Source: Candidatus Bathyarchaeota archaeon
GTDB taxonomy: Archaea; Thermoproteota; Bathyarchaeia; Bathyarchaeales; Bathycorpusculaceae
Length of the DNA: 5,428 nt
Reading direction: 5' to 3'
Assembly (NCBI GenBank): GCA_014859805.1
Contig: JACUTN010000057.1
Location: forward strand, 1 to 5,428
The position numbers were made by a program, and so were the translations under genes. Each line of letters begins with the position of its first letter. Within the stretch, counting starts at the first letter, position 1. The notes under the pieces are model-generated. The model ran no database searches. It was not told the DNA's origin and worked only from the letters and a program-made list of their open reading frames with translations. This document shows, in pieces, positions 1 to 5,318 of the stretch.

Positions 1-5
1 TTTAG

Positions 6-941
6 ATGCGTGTGAGAACAAGAAAACTGGCTCTAACAGAAGGCATGACAGCTGGGGTTCTCTTTGGAACAGCAGCCATCTTCATAAGATTTCTTCAAAA
101 CCTAGACACGTTCTGTATAGCTTTCTGGCGTCTAATAATCGCCTGCCTAATCCTAGTCATAGTATTGATTGTTCTGAAAAAATCTTTCAACTTTAGCGTC
201 GTAAGAAAAAATCTGAAAGACCTCTTCATCCTCAGCGTTTTCCTTGCTCTCCACTTCATATTTTTCATATCTGCAGTAAAGGACACAACAATCCTAAACG
301 CAACCGTCCTCGTAAACACAACTCCAATCTTCTCGGTATTCGTCTCAACTTTCCTTTTTAAGATTAAACCGTCCCGTTTGGCAATCTTGGGCTTAGCAAT
401 CTCGTTCATAGGTGTATGCGTAATTGCCTATGCTGAAACCACTATTACGAATGCAAATGCTTATCCAGAAGGTATTTTTCCAAGCCTGAAAGGCGATTTA
501 GAAGCTGTTTTGGCTGCGTTAGTTGAAGCTTTCTATCTGAATTATGGCAGGAAAATACGTAAAAAGATGAATGTACTTCCCACAATGCTCCCAATATATA
601 TGCTCACAGCCGCTATCATAGGAATATCAAGCATACCCACCACAAACAAAATCTTAACGTTGCCAACTGCAACAGAAATAATCCTTCCACTGATAGGACT
701 AGGCATACTACCAACAGCAGCAGCTCATACACTATATTTTTCTTCCTTATCAAACCTGAAATCCTTCGAAACCGCAACAATGGCTTTGCTCGAACCCATC
801 GGCGCTACAATTCTAGGCATACTCTTATTTCAAGAAAAACCCGCGGCGATATTCGTTTTCGGCGCCGTTTTCATTCTGCTAGGAATCCTCTTCATTGCCA
901 AAGAGAAGAATTTAAAGCATTCTGGCTTGACGAAACAATAA
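6..941 (+). CDS. EamA/DMT-superfamily transporter (10-TM permease)
   Basis: This is an integral membrane transporter of the drug/metabolite (DMT) superfamily with two EamA repeats; members export or exchange small metabolites such as amino acids, and the substrate here cannot be read from sequence. The 311 residues match the usual family length of about 280-310. About ten hydrophobic segments are visible, near residues 12-30, 38-57, 72-90, 97-118, 125-142, 164-180, 193-211, 223-240, 255-275 and 279-298. Family hallmarks are the FWRL at 40-43 at the start of the second helix, and the LEPIGATILG stretch (262-271) followed by FQEKP near the end of repeat two. Positive residues (KIRKK, 183-187) follow the sixth helix. 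A TAG lies in frame directly before the ATG, so translation cannot begin further upstream; any ribosome binding site is outside the window. The gene is intact and is followed after 43 bases by a same-strand gene. The family call is firm; the substrate is unknown. Confidence 0.93.
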   Translation: MRVRTRKLALTEGMTAGVLFGTAAIFIRFLQNLDTFCIAFWRLIIACLILVIVLIVLKKSFNFSVVRKNLKDLFILSVFLALHFIFFISAVKDTTILNATVLVNTTPIFSVFVSTFLFKIKPSRLAILGLAISFIGVCVIAYAETTITNANAYPEGIFPSLKGDLEAVLAALVEAFYLNYGRKIRKKMNVLPTMLPIYMLTAAIIGISSIPTTNKILTLPTATEIILPLIGLGILPTAAAHTLYFSSLSNLKSFETATMALLEPIGATILGILLFQEKPAAIFVFGAVFILLGILFIAKEKNLKHSGLTKQ

Positions 942-955
942 AAAAGGACTGGCGG

Positions 956-963
956 GTATTAAT
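956..963 (+). promoter_or_regulatory. Possible TATA box for the 985 gene (leaderless)
   Basis: GTATTAAT is centred about 25 bases before the ATG at 985, the spacing expected when an archaeal transcript starts at or next to the start codon. No Shine-Dalgarno sequence precedes this ATG, which agrees with a leaderless message. The upstream bases (GGCGG) are not a good A-rich BRE, so the call is weak; read-through from the transporter gene 43 bases upstream is the alternative. Confidence 0.28.
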
Positions 964-984
964 GAGCTAAAACGAGTTGAGACG

Positions 985-1380
985 ATGACAACTAACAGGA
1001 AAATGCTGAAGGCTTTGAAGTCCGCCATAGCATATCTCGATAGCTCAATGCTGGCTATGGATAAAAAAGATGATGGCTTGCTCACGGATAGCGTTTGGCA
1101 TGCAGCGGCCGAACTAGAATACGCATTGTTCCTATTCTCAATAACAGTTCAAAATGAAATTGACAAATCAAAATGGAAGCTTAACCCAAAACTCAAAAAA
1201 GTCGAAGTAGGTCCAACGCTGGTTACAGTGCAAGATTTGCTTAACGAAGCTGAAAAATGTATAAAAAACGAAAAGTTGTTAGACGCTTACAAGAGTGCTT
1301 ACATTGCAAGAAACTATATGCTAAAAGTTCAGAAAGATTTCGCTAAAAAGAAACGTGAAGCACTCAAAAAGAAAAAATAG
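985..1380 (+). CDS. Conserved-looking hypothetical protein, helical, lysine-rich tail
   Basis: I do not recognise this 131-residue protein. It has no signal peptide or membrane segment and is probably cytoplasmic. It reads as mostly helical: a basic N-terminal helix (about 4-25), a helix near 35-58 containing WHAAAELEYALFLF, a proline/lysine linker (61-78), a helix at 81-95, and a long helix at 97-130. The C-terminus is strongly basic (KKKREALKKKK), compatible with nucleic acid or ribosome contact, but that is inference. The pattern of paired helices recalls HEPN or TPR-like small helical proteins, yet the HEPN Rx4-6H motif is not visible. The start ATG has no good Shine-Dalgarno sequence; a TATA-like stretch about 25 bases upstream would fit a leaderless message. 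The stop codon lies one base from the eL22 stop on the other strand. The regular amphipathic pattern and clean gene packing argue for a real gene. Confidence 0.8.
   Translation: MTTNRKMLKALKSAIAYLDSSMLAMDKKDDGLLTDSVWHAAAELEYALFLFSITVQNEIDKSKWKLNPKLKKVEVGPTLVTVQDLLNEAEKCIKNEKLLDAYKSAYIARNYMLKVQKDFAKKKREALKKKK
1366..1377 (-). terminator. T-tract terminator of the minus-strand operon
   Basis: Read on the - strand, six T, one C and five T begin five bases after the eL22 stop codon. Archaeal RNA polymerase terminates at such T-runs without needing a hairpin. The same bases encode the lysine-rich tail of the convergent + strand gene. A further T5 run (1345-1349) follows on the - strand as a possible backup. 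Confidence 0.6.
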
Positions 1381-1381
1381 G

Positions 1382-1663
1382 TTATTCTTCCTCAGAGATT
1401 TTCCTCTCTTTAATAACCAAGGTGTTTTCTTTTCCGCCGATAACTCTGAAATACTCCTTTAGTTCCTGTTTGTGAAGGAACTTCCGCAAAAGCACTCGCA
1501 AGTATGATCTTGAAACGTTTTTTCCTTCGCCTTTGACAACTATTTCATCTGTTGCTGTTTCAACTTCCGCTTTCGTTTTTTCTTCTAGGAATTCTGCTAG
1601 TTCCTTGATTAAGTCGCTACCTTCGCTTTTTAATTCAGATATATCAACTCTCATTTCTGACAT
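1382..1663 (-). CDS. rpl22e: Ribosomal protein eL22 (eukaryote-type L22e)
   Basis: This 93-residue protein resembles eL22, a large-subunit ribosomal protein that binds 23S/28S-type rRNA. The diagnostic part is residues 50-78: V-SRSYLR-LLRKFLHKQELKEYFRVI lines up with the eukaryotic pattern of S-K-YLKYL-KKYLKK-NLRDWLRVV, recalled from human RPL22. An acidic C-terminus (KISEEE) matches the acidic eukaryotic tail. An N-terminal beta strand (MRVDIS), a helix (16-29) and a strand at 40-45 follow the same order as in the family. It lacks the basic N-terminal extension of eukaryotic eL22, as expected for a compact archaeal form. ATG at 1663 lies 10 bases after the DUF47 stop and has only a weak upstream GAGTGA; the ATG three codons in is the alternative start. 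It is the last gene of a transporter operon, an unusual place for a ribosomal protein. Confidence 0.87.
   Translation of the reverse strand: MSEMRVDISELKSEGSDLIKELAEFLEEKTKAEVETATDEIVVKGEGKNVSRSYLRVLLRKFLHKQELKEYFRVIGGKENTLVIKERKISEEE
1399..1433 (+). terminator. T-rich termination zone for the plus-strand genes
   Basis: After the TAG at 1378-1380 the + strand runs into several T-rich stretches, ending with TTTTCTTTT at 1425-1433. These lie inside the 3' part of the eL22 gene. They are plausible intrinsic archaeal terminators for the two-gene + strand unit, though less compact than the tract on the opposite strand. Confidence 0.35.
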
Positions 1664-1673
1664 GGCTAATCAC

Positions 1674-2333
1674 TCATTTTCGAACCATTATTACTCTTAC
1701 TTGGTCGCATGCATCTTCACAAGAGTCCGCAATCATCTCTAAGGCTTCGAAAAGCTGACTTACCAAAACCGCTACTCCAGCCGTTGGCAAATCTTCTTTT
1801 CCCAGCAATATTCTGGCTTTTTCGTGTATATCGTCAACTTTTTCTTCCTTTCGTTCCACAGTGTCTGCAGCTTGAAGTGCTTCTTCCGGTTTTGTCATCA
1901 TTTTATTGACGCATTTTTGAAGGGAAATTGCGCAGTCCTTTACGTTTCGAACCATTTCCATGAACACGTCCTTGAGTGCGGTCGGCACCTGCTCCATCGA
2001 TATGGCTGTCAGTACACGAGTGGACTCTCTACTCCAATCCGCAACCATGTCTACCCTCTTCACAAGTTCCATCAAGTCAGCCCTGTCAATCGGTGAGAGT
2101 TCTCCCTTTGAAACGTCGTCCATAACTTTTCTTCGTAATCCGTCTGCTTCCTTTTCACCGCTTGTCACTCTCTCAATGTATCTTTGTTTTTCTTTTTCGT
2201 CTTTTCTAATGGCTGCACCTATTGCCATTTCCAAATCTGCAACTATTCCTGTTGTCAGGACTAGGTGTCGCTGCACCGTTGCTAATGCTTTTGTTTCTCT
2301 TCTTTTCTCAAACCACTTTATCAATTCACTCAA
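1674..2333 (-). CDS. DUF47 / PhoU-like regulator of transport
   Basis: The 219-residue, almost wholly helical, soluble protein matches the DUF47 (PhoU-like, PF01865) family, whose members sit next to phosphate transporters and are thought to gate or regulate them. PhoU-type metal-site motifs are visible as paired E/DxxxD patterns: EKEAD (60-64), DMVAD (95-99), EEKVD (163-167) and EMIAD (199-203). The FEALEMIADSCEDACDQVR segment (195-212) is typical of the family's last helix. Length fits the usual 205-225. Four cysteines occur as C134/C141 and C205/C209. Translation starts at TTG; a strong GGGAGG lies nine bases upstream and supports this start over internal alternatives. The start overlaps the end of the ATPase gene by eight bases, so the two are probably translationally coupled. 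DUF47 usually partners a Pit-type permease; here its partner is an ABC importer, which suggests a phosphate-like substrate but does not prove it. Confidence 0.9.
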   Translation of the reverse strand: MSELIKWFEKRRETKALATVQRHLVLTTGIVADLEMAIGAAIRKDEKEKQRYIERVTSGEKEADGLRRKVMDDVSKGELSPIDRADLMELVKRVDMVADWSRESTRVLTAISMEQVPTALKDVFMEMVRNVKDCAISLQKCVNKMMTKPEEALQAADTVERKEEKVDDIHEKARILLGKEDLPTAGVAVLVSQLFEALEMIADSCEDACDQVRVIMVRK

Positions 2334-3432
2334 CAGCCAATTCCTCCCTCAACCCTGCCTCTGGATACGCAAATACATGTGTGTTTTCAGGTGAAAAGCT
2401 TACGGTGACTTTTTCGCCGACCTTAAGCCACTCTTCAACTAAAGACGGTCTAACAACCACAACTGAATCCTCGTTTCTGAGTCTAATTTCATATCTTATA
2501 TTTGTTCCCTCAAATGTTATTCTTTCTACAGTGCCTAAAATCGAGTTTTCAGTTTTCTTTATCCCCTTTTCAACGACAAAAGTTTCTGGTCTTATGGCTA
2601 AAACCGCCCTATCTCCCTTGTCCATATCTTTTGGGGCTCCTGCTTGAACTTTTATTCCACCGCGAAGCTCTATAGTTGCTCCTCTTCTGTTTAGATCTGA
2701 AACGTATCCTTCTAGAAAGTTTGATTCTCCGATGAAATGGGCTATAAAGACACTTTTTGGTGTCATATAAAGCTCCTTTGGAGTTCCAACCTGCAAAATT
2801 TTTCCCTTCTTTATGACTGCGATCCTGTCTGAAATTGCCATGGCTTCAGCTTGGTCGTGTGTGACGTGTATGGCTGTTAACTCCAAATCCTTCGTCATCC
2901 TTCTTATTTCATATCTCAATTCATTTCTCACCTTCGCGTCCAACTGTCCTAACGGCTCATCTAGAAGTAGTAATTTTGAACCCGCTGCTAATGCTCTTGC
3001 CACAGCTATCCTCTGCATCATTCCCCCGCTCAGCTCGTTTGGATAGGCATCCAAACGTTCATGCAGCCTAACCATCTCAAGCACTTCATGTCCTATTGTC
3101 TCTGACTTTCTCACGTCGAAACCTTTCACTCTTGGACCGTAAGTTACGTTATCCCAAGAATTCATGTGCGGAAACAAAGCAAAAGTCTGGAAGACAAACC
3201 CAATGTCCCTATCCTCAGGCGGGACATCAGTAACAAGCCTATCTCCAATGTAAATCTCACCTTCATCCGGCTGAATTAACCCAGCAATAAGCCTTAACAA
3301 AGTTGTTTTTCCACAACCGCTTGGACCAAGCAAAGAGAAATATTCCTTATCGTAAATGTGGAGGTTTACACCGTCCACGGCGACTATTTTTCCATACCTC
3401 TTTGTCACATTCATTAGACGGACATTAGGCAC
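2326..3432 (-). CDS. ABC importer ATP-binding subunit (FbpC/CysA/PotA-like)
   Basis: This cytoplasmic ATPase powers an ABC importer, working as a dimer with the permease encoded just upstream. All nucleotide-binding motifs are intact: Walker A GPSGCGKTT (36-44), Q-loop glutamine 82 in FVFQ, signature LSGGM (134-138), Walker B LLLLDEP (154-160, catalytic E159), D-loop LGQLD (161-165) and switch histidine 192 in HVTHD. Residues from about 235 to 355 form a TOBE-type regulatory domain with the RPET motif at 281-284, as in the iron, sulfate, molybdate, polyamine and 2-aminoethylphosphonate transporter ATPases. The length of 368 is normal for that group. The start is GTG, with a strong AAGGAGGC nine bases upstream, and the C-terminal codons overlap the DUF47 start. 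The 71-base gap to the permease contains a TATA-like element. The substrate is not determined by the ATPase sequence. Confidence 0.95.
   Translation of the reverse strand: MPNVRLMNVTKRYGKIVAVDGVNLHIYDKEYFSLLGPSGCGKTTLLRLIAGLIQPDEGEIYIGDRLVTDVPPEDRDIGFVFQTFALFPHMNSWDNVTYGPRVKGFDVRKSETIGHEVLEMVRLHERLDAYPNELSGGMMQRIAVARALAAGSKLLLLDEPLGQLDAKVRNELRYEIRRMTKDLELTAIHVTHDQAEAMAISDRIAVIKKGKILQVGTPKELYMTPKSVFIAHFIGESNFLEGYVSDLNRRGATIELRGGIKVQAGAPKDMDKGDRAVLAIRPETFVVEKGIKKTENSILGTVERITFEGTNIRYEIRLRNEDSVVVVRPSLVEEWLKVGEKVTVSFSPENTHVFAYPEAGLREELAVE
2343..2347 (-). promoter_or_regulatory. Shine-Dalgarno site setting the TTG start of DUF47
   Basis: GGAGG on the - strand, within GGGAGGA, lies nine bases before the TTG at 2333. 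It falls inside the last codons of the ATPase gene. Its spacing decides in favour of the unusual TTG start and points to initiation by ribosomes that have just finished the ATPase. Confidence 0.75.
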
Positions 3433-3440
3433 TTGTTTCC

Positions 3441-3448
3441 GCCTCCTT
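3441..3448 (-). promoter_or_regulatory. Strong Shine-Dalgarno site for the GTG start of the ATPase
   Basis: AAGGAGGC on the - strand has its GGAGG core nine bases before the GTG at 3432. This is a near-perfect match to the 16S rRNA tail and fixes the GTG as the start rather than the ATG at M7. Confidence 0.8.
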
Positions 3449-3488
3449 CGAGTCTACGTGAGCATGAAAGAATGCATAAGGTTTTAGC

Positions 3489-3499
3489 GATATATTAAA
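3489..3499 (-). promoter_or_regulatory. Possible internal TATA promoter before the ATPase gene
   Basis: TTTAATATATC on the - strand lies just after the permease stop codon. It is a good archaeal TATA-like sequence, and initiation about 25 bases downstream would give a leader of roughly 30-35 bases carrying the strong Shine-Dalgarno site. It could allow the ATPase, DUF47 and eL22 genes to be expressed separately from the permease. AT-rich sequence by chance is the alternative. Confidence 0.4.
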
Positions 3500-3503
3500 C
3501 ATG

Positions 3504-5153
3504 CTAGTATGCTTCCCTTCCTTTTACAACAAGCCTCAGAACCAACAAGATTATGAAAGAGAATAGTATAAGGAAACCGCAACCTAGCCCTAGAGTAGCT
3601 GTTGGGGCTCCGCTCTTAACCCAGTTAACCAATAAAACTGGAGCAGTGACCAGGTTGCTAACAACCAAAGTGGCCCCAGTTTCACTTACGCTTCTTGTAA
3701 ACATCATGATTGCACCTGAAAGCATGGAATATTTGGTCAATGGAAAAATTATCGTTCTAAACACACCCAGTGGTTTTGCTCCAAGCGTCCTTCCAGCTTC
3801 CTCCAACTCCATACTTATTCTCTCTACGGCAGCTGACATCGACCTTACAAAATAAGGATAAGTAATCGAAAGATGCGCGAAAATAAGCAGCCAAATTTCA
3901 GGCATAAACGCAAAATTTTCCTTCCAGAAAATGGCGAGAGAAGCCCCTAAAGCAACCGAAGGAACAATTATCGGAATGTTGACAAGTACGTCTAAAACCG
4001 CCGATGGACCATTTCCAATTTTCCTTCGCGCTATTATAATAGCCATAGGCAAACCGATAGCAACGTTTAACAATGTAACAACAATTCCAACGAAATAGGA
4101 GAGAGATATACTTCGCCAATAATCCCCCCAAACACCGACCCCACCTAAAGCTTCCGGCAGAACACCTGTAAAAATGGCTTCAAATGCTGGAACTGCCACG
4201 AAAAGAGACGGAACAAGAACTATAACGAAAAATATTAAAAGCGTTAAACCATTTCTGGAAGATGCAATTGTGGAACTGCTCAATTTTCTTTCTACTACCG
4301 GCCAAACTTTTCTAACAGGCATTTTGAGCCTAGGCCCCAACAATCTTATTGTTACAAATACTAAGCCGGAGAGTGCTATCAATATGGCGCTAACGAAGAC
4401 AAGTGGACCAGCTTCGCCAATGTGCTTATTGATAAATATTGGACCGTGGACGAATGCCCCTGCAACCATCATTGTTGCCCCTGTTTCTGAAAGGGACCTT
4501 GCGAAAGCTAAAGTGAAGGAGGCTATTAACGAGTGTTTTAGAATAGGAAACGTGACGGTTCTATCTGCTGTCAGCGGGGCTGCACCTAAAGTTCTTGCTG
4601 CTTGTTCATATTCGAGCTTATAATCAAGTAATGCGCCAACCATCACCCTAACCACGACCGGAAATGAAAAAGTAAAATGCAGTAGGATTACGAGGAGCCA
4701 GCCGGGCGAAACGAAAGAAGCGCCGAAAAGTGAGGATAATCCTCCAGGTTCGTTCCAGAAAAGAAGAAGTGAATAGCCAAGTGTAGCTGTTGGCACGATG
4801 AAGGGAATGTCTGAAAGGGTGTCTAGAACGCTTAGCCATTTCGATTTTCCTCGCGTGATCATCCATGCCATTGGCACGCCAGCAACAACATCTATGAATG
4901 AAACGAAGAAAGCAACAGCAAAGGATGCAGCAATAGCGTTAAAGGCTTCCGACATGAGTTTCGGCTGATTCAATACATCTTCTATCGAGCCCCATTTGAT
5001 GATTATTCCCAAAATTGGCGGAAGCAATATCAAAGCGAAAAATATGATTATTGAAACTGTGTAGATGGTGTTTTTTATGGCGGTCTTTGATGAAAGTTTG
5101 TCCAATGCTTTAGCGATTTTGGGTTTAAGCAAGTTTGTTCTTTCCGCCTGCAT
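3504..5153 (-). CDS. ABC importer permease, two fused BPD domains
   Basis: This 549-residue integral membrane protein carries two tandem binding-protein-dependent permease domains, so one chain supplies the whole channel, as in ThiP-, FbpB- and PhnU-like fused permeases (usually 500-560 residues). Roughly twelve hydrophobic segments are present; the first spans about 29-52. Each half has an ATPase-docking EAA loop: EYEQAARTLGAAPL (181-194) and ELEEAGRTLGAKPL (449-462), each followed by an FP motif. Each half then has a matching SxSETGAT motif (SLSETGAT 220-227, SVSETGAT 488-495). The halves also share IPFIVPT/IPIIVPS (116-122, 393-399), showing internal duplication. A TAA in frame immediately before the ATG excludes an earlier start; no good Shine-Dalgarno sequence precedes it. 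It heads the operon with its ATPase downstream. No substrate-binding protein is found nearby. Iron, thiamine, sulfate/molybdate, phosphate or phosphonate are all possible substrates. Confidence 0.93.
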   Translation of the reverse strand: MQAERTNLLKPKIAKALDKLSSKTAIKNTIYTVSIIIFFALILLPPILGIIIKWGSIEDVLNQPKLMSEAFNAIAASFAVAFFVSFIDVVAGVPMAWMITRGKSKWLSVLDTLSDIPFIVPTATLGYSLLLFWNEPGGLSSLFGASFVSPGWLLVILLHFTFSFPVVVRVMVGALLDYKLEYEQAARTLGAAPLTADRTVTFPILKHSLIASFTLAFARSLSETGATMMVAGAFVHGPIFINKHIGEAGPLVFVSAILIALSGLVFVTIRLLGPRLKMPVRKVWPVVERKLSSSTIASSRNGLTLLIFFVIVLVPSLFVAVPAFEAIFTGVLPEALGGVGVWGDYWRSISLSYFVGIVVTLLNVAIGLPMAIIIARRKIGNGPSAVLDVLVNIPIIVPSVALGASLAIFWKENFAFMPEIWLLIFAHLSITYPYFVRSMSAAVERISMELEEAGRTLGAKPLGVFRTIIFPLTKYSMLSGAIMMFTRSVSETGATLVVSNLVTAPVLLVNWVKSGAPTATLGLGCGFLILFSFIILLVLRLVVKGREAY

Positions 5154-5318
5154 TTAACTTCTGCAATCTCAATGTAGCTTTCCCTTTTTTTCACTTGTGT
5201 TTTTTGTTCATAAGTTTTCCGATAGAAGTTGTCAGTTCGCCCGTCGAGTAATATCACAGCCATAAGCTCTATTAACTCTTTACTTCATCATCCTAAAGAA
5301 AATGAAGCATAACAAGAC
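5154..5318. other. Intergenic region between AlaX end and permease start
   Basis: These 165 bases separate two - strand genes. They hold the proposed BRE/TATA promoter, a T-rich stretch just past the AlaX stop (TTTTC-TTT read on the - strand, about 5294-5302), and a weak 6-base inverted repeat CTTCAT/ATGAAG (5283-5288 and 5302-5307). A 62-codon reading frame crosses into the permease gene but resembles nothing I know. No tRNA or riboswitch is evident. Confidence 0.5.
5207..5220 (-). promoter_or_regulatory. Probable BRE/TATA promoter of the transporter operon
   Basis: On the - strand, GGAAAACTTATGAA resembles an archaeal BRE (GAAAA) followed by a TATA-like CTTATGAA. It lies about 55-65 bases before the permease ATG, predicting a start near 5185-5190 and a leader of about 30-35 bases. 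Other AT-rich candidates exist further upstream (around 5265-5275), so the exact site is uncertain. The leader shows no obvious riboswitch fold. Confidence 0.42.

Noticed and set aside
95..409. Minus-strand 104-codon frame inside the EamA transporter gene
   Set aside because: It is antisense to a clear ten-helix transporter, with a composition rich in R, K and F typical of a shadow frame.
942..984. Terminator between the EamA transporter and the 985 gene
   Set aside because: Only an A-run (TAAAAAAGG) follows the stop; there is no T-tract on the coding strand, so read-through seems likely.
1960..2647. Plus-strand frames of 141-144 codons opposite DUF47 and the ATPase
   Set aside because: They are serine/leucine/phenylalanine-rich antisense shadows of genes with intact family motifs.
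3898..4131. Minus-strand 77-codon frame within the permease
   Set aside because: It is out of frame inside the second permease domain, which is itself uninterrupted with its motifs intact.
5075..5263. Minus-strand 62-codon reading frame crossing the permease start
   Set aside because: It overlaps the first 79 bases of the permease gene in another frame, covers the likely promoter, has no recognisable motif and no clear ribosome binding site. A leader peptide is conceivable but unsupported.
5154..5318. Riboswitch (for example TPP) in the transporter leader
   Set aside because: Considered because thiamine importers share this permease type. I found no TPP core motifs such as CUGAGA and no long paired stems; the only inverted repeat is six bases and lies upstream of the proposed promoter.
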